From Methanohalophilus mahii DSM 5219 (lineage in GTDB: Archaea; Halobacteriota; Methanosarcinia; Methanosarcinales; Methanosarcinaceae), in contig NC_014002.1 in assembly GCF_000025865.1 (NCBI RefSeq), positions 1,922,001-1,986,000 of the forward strand: DNA of 64,000 nucleotides, written 5' to 3'. Below the pieces are notes generated by a model. It did not search any database. It was not told the DNA's origin and saw only the letters and a list, made by a program, of their open reading frames with translations. The position numbers and the translations under genes are program-made. Positions 9,101 through 18,510 of this stretch are shown here, piece after piece (position 1 is the stretch's first letter; each line of letters begins with the position of its first letter).

Positions 9101-10780
9101 TTATAGACTTCCAGTCCTAATAATATATATAATCAGACCCATCCCGAAAATCCCGGCAGCAAGGAAACCAAGCAGACCAAATAACGGAACTCCCCACACC
9201 TGGGGTTCCATACCGGTTTGTATAACCAGGGAAGAACCAACTATAATGGCAGAAATGATAAGACTGAAAGCAAGCCGGTTGGAGGCAACACTTATTTCCG
9301 CAAGGAGACGGTCGGTGCCTTCATGTTCAAATTTAAGATTCAGGTAGCCTTTTTCGGCAACCTCGAGAATGTGTGAAAGCTGCAAGGGGGCACGACTGAG
9401 AAGCCTGCTTACATACCAGAGATTCTTTGAACTGTTTTTGGCCATATTACGCGGAGAAAAGCGTTTTTTCATGAATTTACGTGCATAGGGCTCGGCGACC
9501 TCAGTTACATTGAAATTCGGGACCATTTGCATAGCAAACCCACTTACAGTCATTACTCCTTTAAAGAGCAGGGCAACATTCGGAGGTACCTGTATCTGAT
9601 GCTTACGCAAAAGGGACAGCATTTCAGAGGAGACTTCTGTGGCATCCACCTGATCTAACGTGCGCCCGTAATACTTGAAAAGGAAATGGTCATAATCCGC
9701 TTTGAAGGACCTCACATCCAGTTTTTCGTCCGCCACTCCTAGGTCACGCATAACCTCTATGTATTGGGTACTATCCCCGTTTGTTATGGCTATTAGGGCA
9801 TCTATCAAAAGCCCACGCATATCTTCGGACAGATGACCTGACATCCCGAAATCCAGCAGGGCGATTCTGCCGTCTTCCAGGGCAAATATGTTACCCGAAT
9901 GGAGATCAGCATGGAAAAAACCATGTTCAAAAACCTGTTTCATGAATGCTTCAGAAACATTTGTGGCAAGTTTTTCCCGATCCAGATTCTCATTTGCCAG
10001 CTTTTCAAATTTGTTACATTTTACCCCTTCAATGTATTCCAGGGTCAGGATGCGATCGCTGCTGTAATCATTGTATACCTGGGGAATTACAATAACAGGA
10101 TCATTTTCAAAGTTGGTCAGGAAGTGTTCGATGTTCCTTGCTTCCTGCGTGTAGTCCATTTCGGAATGAATGGACCTTGATAATTCATCTACAACGGCTA
10201 CCGGATTGTAGAGTTTTATTTCCTCGATGTGCTCCTGGGCAAACCCGGCAAGACTGTACATGATATCCAGGTCCGCCTCAATGATGCGGCGAATACCCGG
10301 CCTCTGTATCTTTACAACCACATCTTCCCCGCTATGGAGGCGTGCTTTATGGACCTGCCCTATAGATGCAGCTGCAATCGGTTTTTCATCAAACGCGGAA
10401 AACAGTTCAGGTATATCACTGCCAAGTTCGGTCTTGAGTACTGCTTTTACATCTTCAAAGGGAAAGGGAGGGACATCATTCTGAAGTTTTGTAAATTCCT
10501 GTGCGTACTTAAGGGGTATCAGGTCTTCCCGCATGCTGAGTAACTGGCCGAATTTGACATAGGTGGGGCCCAGTTCTTCAAGAACCTTACGTGCCCTTTC
10601 CGGACGGGTATCAGTTTCCTGCTCCCTTCCAAACCGACCCTTGACACGACTACGAACAGAACCCTTTGACCAGAGGCCCATTTTATCCACAAAATAACCA
10701 AATCCGTTCGATACGAGTACATCTATGATGCGCCCGTATCGCTTGACCATTGAATATCTGTGAGAAATACCCGGTACCAT
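9101..10780 (-). CDS. ABC1/UbiB (AarF) family kinase-like membrane protein
   Basis: This 559-residue atypical kinase of the ABC1/UbiB/AarF family carries the KxGQ motif (GPTYVKFGQLLSMR, about residues 69-82), the alanine-rich loop AAASIGQVHKA and the catalytic HADLHSGN with following LLDFGMSG. Two hydrophobic helices close the protein (about residues 495-555). In bacteria and mitochondria the family supports quinone synthesis and lipid handling; in methanogens the client is unknown, perhaps methanophenazine or another prenyl lipid. It follows the phasin-like gene by 34 bases, a pairing that suggests a shared membrane-associated task. No clear ribosome-binding site decides between the ATG at 10780 and the one ten codons later. 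Confidence 0.85.
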   Translation of the reverse strand: MVPGISHRYSMVKRYGRIIDVLVSNGFGYFVDKMGLWSKGSVRSRVKGRFGREQETDTRPERARKVLEELGPTYVKFGQLLSMREDLIPLKYAQEFTKLQNDVPPFPFEDVKAVLKTELGSDIPELFSAFDEKPIAAASIGQVHKARLHSGEDVVVKIQRPGIRRIIEADLDIMYSLAGFAQEHIEEIKLYNPVAVVDELSRSIHSEMDYTQEARNIEHFLTNFENDPVIVIPQVYNDYSSDRILTLEYIEGVKCNKFEKLANENLDREKLATNVSEAFMKQVFEHGFFHADLHSGNIFALEDGRIALLDFGMSGHLSEDMRGLLIDALIAITNGDSTQYIEVMRDLGVADEKLDVRSFKADYDHFLFKYYGRTLDQVDATEVSSEMLSLLRKHQIQVPPNVALLFKGVMTVSGFAMQMVPNFNVTEVAEPYARKFMKKRFSPRNMAKNSSKNLWYVSRLLSRAPLQLSHILEVAEKGYLNLKFEHEGTDRLLAEISVASNRLAFSLIISAIIVGSSLVIQTGMEPQVWGVPLFGLLGFLAAGIFGMGLIIYIIRTGSL

Positions 10781-10814
10781 GGTATCAAAAAAGAGATATT
10801 AGAGATGAATGGTA

Positions 10815-11183
10815 TCAGGACCACTCATCATTTTTTTCATGCTTGCCTTTTTCTCCAGAGGGTGCATCCTCTCCCAGAGATTTTGCAAGCATTTTTTCAA
10901 GCCGGTCTATTTTTTCTTCCAGGTTCTTTACATGTTCCTGGGTTGCAACATCAGATTTATTGACAGCTTCCTTGACCCGGGAAGACATCTTTTCCTCCAT
11001 CTCTTCCTGCTGCTTCCTCTTGGTTTCAATCAAGTCCGTCACGAACTTTTTACCCTCTTCCCTGTTGATTTCCCCACTCTCAACAAGCTCCTTCACATAT
11101 TCATTGATCTTCTCTTCGGTCAGGGCATACAAACCCACGGTAAAAAGCCCAAATTTTTTCATATAATATACAGGATCGTACAT
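10815..11183 (-). CDS. Phasin-like coiled-coil protein
   Basis: This 122-residue, charged, mostly helical protein has a central coiled coil (about residues 45-100, with repeated KVKNLEEKIDRLEKML-type heptads). The N-terminal VGLYALTEEKINEYVKELVE segment is typical of the phasin / polyhydroxyalkanoate granule-associated family. Archaea with this gene usually lack the polymer, so the name reflects fold only. Start 11183 has a strong GGAGGTTT site. It is the first gene of a probable two-gene operon with the ABC1 kinase downstream. Confidence 0.72.
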   Translation of the reverse strand: MYDPVYYMKKFGLFTVGLYALTEEKINEYVKELVESGEINREEGKKFVTDLIETKRKQQEEMEEKMSSRVKEAVNKSDVATQEHVKNLEEKIDRLEKMLAKSLGEDAPSGEKGKHEKNDEWS

Positions 11184-11296
11184 TTTATTAAACCTCCAGA
11201 AGTATATTGTGTTTCACTATATATAAACGAAATGAAAATAGGCAGAAGAAAGAATTAGCACACAAGTTGAAAACTGTATCAGCATAAAAAATCAGA

Positions 11297-13015
11297 TTAC
11301 TTTGAAAGCAGCCCATCAATGCCCTTTCCAATGTAGGTTACACCGGTCGATTCTATGAAGTTATCACATACATCCCGGGCATTCCCTTCTTCAATCACCG
11401 AACCTCCGGATACCAAAGCTGCCCTGTGGGCCACTTCTTTCACAAAATCCATGTGATGGCTGACAAAAACTATGGTAGTGCCAAACCTGCTATTTATTTC
11501 CTTGAGTGAATTGGTAACATCCCTCAGAGTAATCGGGTCAAGGTCTCCAAAAGGTTCATCCAGCATGAGTATGTCCGGAGATGTGGCAAGAGATACTGCA
11601 ATATAAGATCTCACATGTTCTCCACCACTTATCTGTGCAGGTTTTTTTCCAAGTATTTCAGGAGAAAGATTCAGAGCATTAAATACAGGTTCTGCATATT
11701 TGGCCACATCAAGGTCCGGCCAGGCGGGGAATAATTCAAGGTAGACCTGTGGTGTCAGGCCCATTTTTGAAAGGGATTGTTCTTTTTCTGCCTCTGCCAT
11801 ATCTGGCAACTGATAAATCGTATCCAGCATCTTTTCAGAAATACCCATCTCCTCTGCTTTTTGACGGGCGTGTTCTACCGCACCCTGTCTTTTTAGCCTG
11901 AGTTTAAAGGCGATATGTTGTCCTATTGTAGAATGAGGGGACAACGTAAATTCCTGATGCATTATACTCATTCTGCGGCGCATTTCCATTCTTTGGGGGC
12001 TGAAACGGGAAATATCAACCCAGTTATCCTCAAGGGAATAAAGGACCCTTCCACTTTGGGGTTCAAGCAGGCCGGCAAGCATCCGTAACAGGGTTGTCTT
12101 GCCACTTCCGGAAGGACCTATCAAACCCAGTATCTCACCCCTGTTAACAGAAAGAGAGATATCCTTCAGGTCCAAAACTTCCCCTACCCTCCAGAGAGAA
12201 TAACGCTTGGCAATATTTTCTGCCCTGACACAAACCTCTTCTGAAAAAGTACCCAGAGGTTTTTTTTCAGCCATTCCATGAAGGAACTTATCCAGAACTT
12301 CGCCGCAACTACCCGATGCCACAATTTTTCCTTCATCAATGTAGAGCATATCATCGGCAAGGTAACTCAATATTTCCGGAAGATGGGATACTACCAGAAT
12401 AGGAATGTTGAGTTTTTCTTTCAGAAGGAGAATTATGTCCAGTATTTGCTGTTTGGAATCCGGCCCTGCCATTGTGACAGGCTCATCCAGCAGCAGCACA
12501 GATGGACGGGATGCAAGCTGGCGGGCAAGAATCAGACGTTGTTTTTCTCCTCCACTCAATGCTCCAGAGAAATGCAGGGCTTTTTCCTTCAAACCGACAA
12601 TACCCAGATAGGCCATTGCCTCCTCGTACATTTCGTCATAAAGAGGATGATCGTTTTCCGGGAGGGCTTCGTAACCCTGCCTTGCATAATAAAGCCTGCG
12701 GATTATATTTTCAACTGCTTTACCGGACCAGAGGCTGAAATTGCGCTGAAGGTGAAGGGCACTATTACACATCAAAAAACGCTGACCGGCTTGTCCCATA
12801 TCCGAATCTATAGCCGTACCGTCAATCTCAATAGTTCCACTGTCAAAGGTTTCAATTCCACGTAAAATTTCAAGCACGGTAGATTTACCGCTACCGCTTT
12901 TGCCTGTAATGCCAAGTATTTTGCCATTCTGTACGGTAAAACTGATATCCTTAAGTACCTGTTTTTTCCCGCAGGGAGAATCGTAAATTTTTGAAATACC
13001 TTTTACTTTAAGCAT
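11297..13015 (-). CDS. atwA: Methyl-coenzyme M reductase system component A2 (AtwA), double ABC ATPase
   Basis: This 572-residue cytosolic protein has two ABC ATPase domains and no membrane segment. The first has Walker A GKSGSGKST (about residue 37) and signature LSGGEKQRL; the second has GPSGSGKTT (about 300) and signature ISGGEHVRSY. This layout is component A2, the ATP carrier that takes part in reductive activation of methyl-coenzyme M reductase, and it is a methanogen hallmark. Its start has a GAGGAGGGG site. It lies 29 bases after the GGGP synthase gene and is probably cotranscribed with L40e and that gene. One or two paralogues are common in methanogens, so it may not be the only copy. 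Confidence 0.88.
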   Translation of the reverse strand: MLKVKGISKIYDSPCGKKQVLKDISFTVQNGKILGITGKSGSGKSTVLEILRGIETFDSGTIEIDGTAIDSDMGQAGQRFLMCNSALHLQRNFSLWSGKAVENIIRRLYYARQGYEALPENDHPLYDEMYEEAMAYLGIVGLKEKALHFSGALSGGEKQRLILARQLASRPSVLLLDEPVTMAGPDSKQQILDIILLLKEKLNIPILVVSHLPEILSYLADDMLYIDEGKIVASGSCGEVLDKFLHGMAEKKPLGTFSEEVCVRAENIAKRYSLWRVGEVLDLKDISLSVNRGEILGLIGPSGSGKTTLLRMLAGLLEPQSGRVLYSLEDNWVDISRFSPQRMEMRRRMSIMHQEFTLSPHSTIGQHIAFKLRLKRQGAVEHARQKAEEMGISEKMLDTIYQLPDMAEAEKEQSLSKMGLTPQVYLELFPAWPDLDVAKYAEPVFNALNLSPEILGKKPAQISGGEHVRSYIAVSLATSPDILMLDEPFGDLDPITLRDVTNSLKEINSRFGTTIVFVSHHMDFVKEVAHRAALVSGGSVIEEGNARDVCDNFIESTGVTYIGKGIDGLLSK

Positions 13016-13044
13016 TTCCCCTCCTCTTTAAGGGAAATCCATTT

Positions 13045-13788
13045 TTAATTTTTGATCGCTGAAACGAATTCAGCAATCTTTGCGCGGACATCGCCAGCAT
13101 CTTCCACAGCGGTACCTGTCACGATCATATCCGCTCCTGCCTTTGCACAGGCAGCTGCAGCATTATGATCACGGATACCTCCACCTACTATCAAATGTCC
13201 TTTATCAATAGCATGTTTCACAGCACCCACCATTTCAACTGGAACCGGTTCATCTGCACCCGAACCTGCCTCGAGATAAATATAGCGCATCCCGAAATAT
13301 GTTCCTGCAAGAGCATAGGCTGCAGCAAGCTCCGGTTTTGTGCGGGGCAGCAAACGTGCATCCCCTACCCATCCAACCGTACCGCCTGGTTCCACGATCA
13401 GATAGGCCATTGGGATCGGTTCAATACCGAACTTGCGTACAAGAGGGGCACCCATCGCCTGGTTGGTAACAATATAGTTGATATCCCTGGAATTAAGCAG
13501 GCTCATGAAAAAAATAGCATCGGCGTATGAACTCACGCCTGCAGAATCGCCGGGGAAAAGAATCGTAGGCACATTGATTTGTTCTTTCATCAGCTGAAGG
13601 GTCAGGTCAAGAACCTGGCCCACCGCTCCGGTGGAGCCCCCAATCATTATCGCATCAGTGCCTCCCTCAACGGCAGCTTTTGCAATTTCTACCGCTCTTT
13701 CAGGTTTTTGGGAGGCGGGGTCTATAAGTGTCAGATGGACACAACCGTCCCTCTTCACGATGTCATTGAGGTATTCTTCCACCTGCAT
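13045..13788 (-). CDS. Geranylgeranylglyceryl phosphate synthase
   Basis: This 247-residue TIM-barrel prenyltransferase makes the first ether bond of archaeal membrane lipids from sn-glycerol-1-phosphate and geranylgeranyl diphosphate. Seen motifs are LIDPASQKPE, GGSTGAVG, the EPGGTVGWVGDARLLP segment, YLEAGSGADEPV and GGGIRD near the phosphate site. The reading frame extends 23 codons further upstream, but that part overlaps the L40e gene. The ATG at 13788, opening MQVEEYLNDIV, fits the family and falls eight bases after the L40e stop. It is placed in an operon with L40e and atwA. Confidence 0.9.
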   Translation of the reverse strand: MQVEEYLNDIVKRDGCVHLTLIDPASQKPERAVEIAKAAVEGGTDAIMIGGSTGAVGQVLDLTLQLMKEQINVPTILFPGDSAGVSSYADAIFFMSLLNSRDINYIVTNQAMGAPLVRKFGIEPIPMAYLIVEPGGTVGWVGDARLLPRTKPELAAAYALAGTYFGMRYIYLEAGSGADEPVPVEMVGAVKHAIDKGHLIVGGGIRDHNAAAACAKAGADMIVTGTAVEDAGDVRAKIAEFVSAIKN

Positions 13789-13796
13789 CAGACAGA

Positions 13797-13946
13797 TCAG
13801 CCTCTCTTTACTTCCTTGGATTTTACACGGAGATTTTTGTAACCACACTTTCTGCACTTAACAGCCCTTACAGCGTTACGGGCATTGCAATTCATGCAGA
13901 TCTTCTTGTTAAGTATACGTTCCTCAGCTTCGGGGAATCTTGCCAT
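13797..13946 (-). CDS. rpl40e: 50S ribosomal protein L40e
   Basis: This 49-residue basic zinc protein is read from ATG 13946 to TGA 13797: it begins [15 protein letters not shown] and has two CxxC pairs, CMNC and CRKC, 14 residues apart. That is archaeal ribosomal protein L40e, which binds one zinc ion in the large ribosomal subunit. It is the first gene of a likely operon with GGGP synthase and atwA. An AT-rich promoter-like stretch lies at 13965-13985. Confidence 0.92.
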   Translation of the reverse strand: MARFPEAEERILNKKICMNCNARNAVRAVKCRKCGYKNLRVKSKEVKRG

Positions 13947-14002
13947 ATTCTCACCTTTGTAATAATTGTAATTAAATTAATAGTATCGGGCTGGCTAGAT
14001 AG

Positions 14003-14029
14003 CCCTCAAAACATATAATTGTTTTGGGG
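14003..14029 (-). terminator. Inverted repeat after gatB
   Basis: CCCTCAAAAC and GTTTTGGGG form an imperfect stem with one bulged base around an AT-rich loop. It starts five bases beyond the gatB stop and lies upstream of the L40e promoter. It may end the gatCAB transcript or simply separate the two operons. No long U-tract is present, so this is a weak call. Confidence 0.35.
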
Positions 14030-14033
14030 CGAA

Positions 14034-15464
14034 TCATCGATAATTCTTATCGATTTCCTCCAGCATCATCTCACGTACTGAGCGGGCATCCGCACGGCCA
14101 CGTGTTTTCTTCATTACCTGGCCCACAAGGAAGTTCAGGGATTTTTCCTTACCTGCGAAATAATCCTCCAGAGCCTCGGGGTTTTCTTTTAAAACTTCCT
14201 CTACGGCCTGGTCGACCACATCTCCTTCTACCTTCAGCAGGCCCTTCTCCTTCACAATGCCCATCGGGCAACCGCCTTCATCAAGGATATTGCGTATGAT
14301 CTCCACAGCTCCCTTTTCGGTAATCTTACCACCGACTACCAGCTCAATGATCTTTACCATATCTTCAACGGTAAAGGAAGCTATGGTGAGGTCACGGTAA
14401 TTAAGCTCTCCCTTAAGGACATCGGAAACCCATACAGCTGCTGCGGCAGGGTCTACCTGTGAGGCAACCTCTTCATAGAAATCCGCCACCCTGATGTCAG
14501 ATGTCAGCGCCTTGGCATGGGTATCCACCATCCTGTAGTCTGAAATGAACCTGCTGCGCCTGGCATCAGGCAGTTCGGGAAGGGTTTCAAGGATACCGTC
14601 GACCCAGCTTCCGACCCTCATAGGTACCAGATCGGGTTCGGGGAAATAACGATAATCGTGCTCTTCTTCTTTGGTCCTCATGGAAATAGTGACCCCACGG
14701 GCCTCGTCAAAGTGACGTGTTTCCATAACAACCTCTTCTCCCCGGCGTTTGATATTCTTCTGGCGCATGATCTCATAGAGCAAAGCCCGTTCGGCACCTT
14801 TGTGGGAAGAGATGTTCTTAACCTCGGTACGGTCACCGCCACCTATGGAAATATTCGCATCCACCCTCATCGAACCTTCCAGGGTACTGTCGAAGACATC
14901 CAGATACTCAAGGATGTTACGCAGTTTGTCCAGGAAACGTCTGGCTTCCCGGGGACTGCGCATATCCGGTTCGGAAACTATCTCAATCAAGGCCATACCC
15001 GAACGGTTGTAATCAATCAGTGTACCCTTTGACCTGTCAATAGAACCCATATGCATAAGTCTGCCTGGATCTTCTTCCATATGGGCACGCCTGATCCGAA
15101 CGACATGTTCACCATCCTCACCTTCAATTACCACCCTGCCGTCACTGACAATCGGATAATCATACTGGGTAGTCTGGAAACCTTTTGGAAGATCGGGATA
15201 GTAGTAATTCTTACGATGGAACTGGGTTTGTTCCACAATCTCACAGTTTAAGGCCAGTCCGATCCTGATAGCATACTCCACAGCCCTTTTGTTCAGCACC
15301 GGTAGACAACCGGGAAGGCCCATACATACCGGACATACATGAGTATTGGGTTCTGAAGTATGATAATCCGTGGAACAACCACATAATAACTTGGTAGCAA
15401 GTTTGTTGAGCTGGACATGTATCTCCAGGCCTACCATGACACCATCGGGGTTTTCGTATACCAT
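14034..15464 (-). CDS. gatB: Aspartyl/glutamyl-tRNA amidotransferase subunit B
   Basis: This 476-residue protein is subunit B of the tRNA-dependent amidotransferase that converts Asp-tRNA(Asn) and, with bacterial-type pathways, Glu-tRNA(Gln). Signatures include GLEIHVQL near the N terminus, the zinc-type CPVCMGLPG, the NYYYPDLPKGFQTTQYD catalytic segment, and a C-terminal helical tail (YqeY-like) that binds tRNA. Its ATG follows the TAA of gatA with no gap, so translation is probably coupled. It is the last gene of gatCAB. Confidence 0.95.
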   Translation of the reverse strand: MVYENPDGVMVGLEIHVQLNKLATKLLCGCSTDYHTSEPNTHVCPVCMGLPGCLPVLNKRAVEYAIRIGLALNCEIVEQTQFHRKNYYYPDLPKGFQTTQYDYPIVSDGRVVIEGEDGEHVVRIRRAHMEEDPGRLMHMGSIDRSKGTLIDYNRSGMALIEIVSEPDMRSPREARRFLDKLRNILEYLDVFDSTLEGSMRVDANISIGGGDRTEVKNISSHKGAERALLYEIMRQKNIKRRGEEVVMETRHFDEARGVTISMRTKEEEHDYRYFPEPDLVPMRVGSWVDGILETLPELPDARRSRFISDYRMVDTHAKALTSDIRVADFYEEVASQVDPAAAAVWVSDVLKGELNYRDLTIASFTVEDMVKIIELVVGGKITEKGAVEIIRNILDEGGCPMGIVKEKGLLKVEGDVVDQAVEEVLKENPEALEDYFAGKEKSLNFLVGQVMKKTRGRADARSVREMMLEEIDKNYR

Positions 15465-16886
15465 TTATACCACCTCTCCGGCCAGTTTGGTATGATGATC
15501 GGTATTTTTCTCAAAGGCGTTGGCTGCTTTGAGAATAGTAGCTTCATCAAAGTATTTCCCGATTACCTGCAGTCCTACAGGCAGACCTTCGGAAAAGCCA
15601 CATGGAACTGATATGGAAGGTACCCCTGCAAGATTGATCGGGACAGTGTTGACATCCGAAAGATACAGGGAAAGGGGATCATCCATTTTTTCCCCTATCT
15701 TAAAGGCAGGAGTGGGCATTGTGGGTGCCATTAATACATCCACATCCTCAAAGGCTCTTTCAAAATCCTGTTTTACAAGGGTGCGTACCTTGAGGGCCTT
15801 TAGATAATATTTGTCGTGATAGCCCGCAGAAAGAGCATAGGTTCCAATCAGGATACGCCTTTTTACCTCTGCACCAAACTTTTCCTGCCGGGTCTTTGAG
15901 GCCATCATATGCCAGTTCTCCCCCTCTGAACGAGTGCCATAGCGAGTACCGTCAAAACGGGCAAGGTTGGAGGAGGCTTCACTCATGGCTATGATATAAT
16001 ATGCTGCCAGTGCATAGGGTGTGTTTGGCATGGAAACTTTTGTGTACTCAGCTCCCATGTCCTCGAACTTACCAATGGCATCCCATACCAGTTTCTGTAC
16101 GTTATCATCGATGCCTTCCCCGAAGTATTCTTCAGGAACTCCGATCTTTAACCCTTCCACATCGTCCTGAAGGGCATCAGTATAGCCGGCATCATGGTTG
16201 ACACAAGTTGAATCCCGGTTATCATATGTACCAATAACGTCCATCAGGGTTGCGATGTCTTCCACACGGTTTGCCAGAGGTCCGATTTGTTCCAGGGAAT
16301 TGGCATAGGATACAAGGCCGTATCTGGAGACTGCCCCGTAAGTAGGTTTCAGGCCCACAGTCCCACAGAATGCTGCCGGGCAGCGTACCGAACCACCTGT
16401 ATCCGAACCCAGTGAAACAGGAACCTGCCCTGCAGCCACAGCAGCGGCACTGCCCCCAGAGGACCCACCGGCCACTCTTTCTGTATCCCAGGGGTTAAGA
16501 GTTGGACCATAGGTACTTGTTTCAGTGGAAGTTCCCATACCAAACTCATCCATGTTGGATTTGCCGATTATCACCGCACCTGCCTTTCGCAATCTTTCGA
16601 TCACATGAGCATCATAGGGTGGCACATAACCATTCAGGATGGCAGAACTGCAGGTTGTGGGTAATCCCCTGGTAGAAATATTATCCTTGATTGCAATGGG
16701 CACACCTGCAAGAGGTCCTTCAATGTTCAGAGAGTCAGCTTTTTTAGCCTGGTCAATAGCGTCTTCTGCAACACAGGTGAAGGCGTTAATGTCACTTTTC
16801 TCTATTCTATCCAGATAGGAGGCAACAACTTCCTCGGCTGATGAGGAACCTATCTTGTTTCTTATAACAGATAAACCATCCAGCAT
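15465..16886 (-). CDS. gatA: Aspartyl/glutamyl-tRNA amidotransferase subunit A
   Basis: This 473-residue amidase-signature enzyme releases ammonia from glutamine for tRNA-bound Asp or Glu. The Ser-cisSer-Lys triad is visible: Lys in [10 protein letters not shown] (about residue 67), cis-Ser and Ser in the [15 protein letters not shown] and [14 protein letters not shown] segments (about 142-175). It sits between gatC (nine-base gap) and gatB (abutting), giving the standard gatCAB operon. Length is normal. Confidence 0.95.
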   Translation of the reverse strand: MLDGLSVIRNKIGSSSAEEVVASYLDRIEKSDINAFTCVAEDAIDQAKKADSLNIEGPLAGVPIAIKDNISTRGLPTTCSSAILNGYVPPYDAHVIERLRKAGAVIIGKSNMDEFGMGTSTETSTYGPTLNPWDTERVAGGSSGGSAAAVAAGQVPVSLGSDTGGSVRCPAAFCGTVGLKPTYGAVSRYGLVSYANSLEQIGPLANRVEDIATLMDVIGTYDNRDSTCVNHDAGYTDALQDDVEGLKIGVPEEYFGEGIDDNVQKLVWDAIGKFEDMGAEYTKVSMPNTPYALAAYYIIAMSEASSNLARFDGTRYGTRSEGENWHMMASKTRQEKFGAEVKRRILIGTYALSAGYHDKYYLKALKVRTLVKQDFERAFEDVDVLMAPTMPTPAFKIGEKMDDPLSLYLSDVNTVPINLAGVPSISVPCGFSEGLPVGLQVIGKYFDEATILKAANAFEKNTDHHTKLAGEVV

Positions 16887-16895
16887 TTTTGGCCC

Positions 16896-17177
16896 TCAGA
16901 TGATCTTTGGAGTTTTAATGTAACCTTCCTGTACCTCTTCAGCATTTGCAAGAACATCATTCTGCTTCAGGGAACCTGTTGGCTTATCTTCCCTGAATAC
17001 ATTAATGACATCGGCAACGTGGTATGTAGGTTTGACATCCGAGGTATCCACCTCATCCAGCTGTCCAAAATAATCCAGCACAGTGCTTAGTTCCGATGCA
17101 AATTCAAAAGCATCCTCCTCATCGATATTGACCCTTGCAAGCCAACCGATGTGTTCTACCTGTTCCTTTGTAATCAT
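16896..17177 (-). CDS. gatC: Aspartyl/glutamyl-tRNA amidotransferase subunit C
   Basis: This 93-residue subunit holds GatA and GatB together. The family pattern is visible as VEHIGWLARVNID, then LSTVLDYFGQLDEVDTSDV, then LREDKP-like FREDKPTGSL and a C-terminal EGYIKTPKII. It is the first gene of the gatCAB operon, with 71 bases to the divergent-facing end of the F420 hydrogenase-like gene. Size and composition are typical. Confidence 0.93.
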   Translation of the reverse strand: MITKEQVEHIGWLARVNIDEEDAFEFASELSTVLDYFGQLDEVDTSDVKPTYHVADVINVFREDKPTGSLKQNDVLANAEEVQEGYIKTPKII

Positions 17178-17248
17178 AATATGGAGCCTCTGTAAGCGTT
17201 ATATAGCGTATGTGTTACACAAAAGGTAATGCTATTAATATGTTCTTA

Positions 17249-18412
17249 TCAGGTCTTTTTACTCCTGCGATTTACACTATACATCTGTACCTTCTTCATC
17301 CTGGCAAGATTGAGCACCCTATCCATCTCATAATCCTCCAGCGGACGGGCTTCCAGGAAACCATTTTCCACAGCTTCATTGAATATCTCATAACCAATAC
17401 TGGATCTGGCAAGAACCGTGGTATAACCATCCGGCGTACCAACACCTCCAAAGCTTATATCGGAATTTTCTGCCGCCATGTCGGTACAGAACTTACATGA
17501 GGAAGACCTGTATTCATCAAATTCGGACAGAGAAAACCTGCTTATCTGACCTGCCTGTTCAAACTCGAACTTACCCTTACGGATCTTCATTGCCTCAATA
17601 TCCGCAAGTCTCATACCATGGTTTTCAACAAATTCCCTGATGCCTTCGTACGAAAATGTATCCATACAGAATAGTCCCAGACGCAACACATTGGCTCTCA
17701 TGAACAGATGCAAAAAACCATAGGGACTGCGCTGCATTTTGTGGACTGCATCTATATTACAACTGGGACCCACAAAAGCTATACTTCGCATACCTTGCTG
17801 AATGGCCTGCATCAATTGTTCCATTGTCATGCTGTGAGAATACATGCTACCAGAGGACTCAAGCACCTGTGCACGGTCCTCAGCAATAATTGCAACTGGT
17901 TTCCATGGTTGGTCCTTTGACTGGGTGGTTACTACCGCACAATCAATCAGACCTTCCTCCAGTCCATAAGCCAGCAATGCCGTAACAACACCTCCATCCT
18001 GCCCCTCATGCCGGTCAAGCAGGCTTTTGGCACTGTATGCAAACCTGAGTTTGCCTACAAGTTCCTCTTCTGTAGTCATAGTACGGGGGCACTGGTTATA
18101 ACACACACCACAGGACGTACATGGGCCTACAATCTTGGGACGTTTATCTTCTATTGCTATGGATTCACAGGATGCAGCACATGCTCCACAAAGGGTACAT
18201 ATACCCGGCTTGATAACATCTTTGTTAAGTTTGCCAAAAGAAACACGTTTTTTTTCGTCAAGACTACGTTTGAGACGTATTACACTTTTCTTCATCTCAT
18301 TAAATGTTTTCAGGCATTCACTTGAACAAAAATAATAAGTCTGACCATCATATTCCTTCTGGAAAGAAGTATCTTCCTCGATCTCTTTTTTACAAATCGG
18401 ATCCTGCTTCAT
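17249..18412 (-). CDS. F420 hydrogenase/dehydrogenase beta-subunit family protein with N-terminal YHS/TRASH zinc domain
   Basis: This protein has about 387 residues. The N terminus is a metal-binding YHS/TRASH domain (DPICKKEI, then YFCSSECLKTF). Two ferredoxin-type 4Fe-4S motifs follow (CTLCGACAASC and CTSCGVCYNQCP), then the FrhB/FpoF fold that binds FAD and oxidises coenzyme F420, with a C-terminal CKFCTDMAAENSDISFGGVG segment. A GTG at 18454 is possible, but ATG 18412 is better placed behind GGTGG and starts directly at the YHS domain. The electron partner is not encoded alongside, so it is not assignable to hydrogenase, Fpo or sulfite reductase. Divergent from a radical SAM gene. Confidence 0.8.
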   Translation of the reverse strand: MKQDPICKKEIEEDTSFQKEYDGQTYYFCSSECLKTFNEMKKSVIRLKRSLDEKKRVSFGKLNKDVIKPGICTLCGACAASCESIAIEDKRPKIVGPCTSCGVCYNQCPRTMTTEEELVGKLRFAYSAKSLLDRHEGQDGGVVTALLAYGLEEGLIDCAVVTTQSKDQPWKPVAIIAEDRAQVLESSGSMYSHSMTMEQLMQAIQQGMRSIAFVGPSCNIDAVHKMQRSPYGFLHLFMRANVLRLGLFCMDTFSYEGIREFVENHGMRLADIEAMKIRKGKFEFEQAGQISRFSLSEFDEYRSSSCKFCTDMAAENSDISFGGVGTPDGYTTVLARSSIGYEIFNEAVENGFLEARPLEDYEMDRVLNLARMKKVQMYSVNRRSKKT

Positions 18413-18510
18413 TATATCCACCGCAAAACTGTCTACAATAGAATTTGTATGCACTATTAATAAACTGATGGCAGAAAACTATAATTAATCTTATCTCCCA
18501 TCATGAATAC

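Noticed and set aside
13789-13857. Longer N terminus for GGGP synthase
   Set aside because: The 23 extra codons overlap L40e, which is clearly coded in another frame, and do not match the family start.
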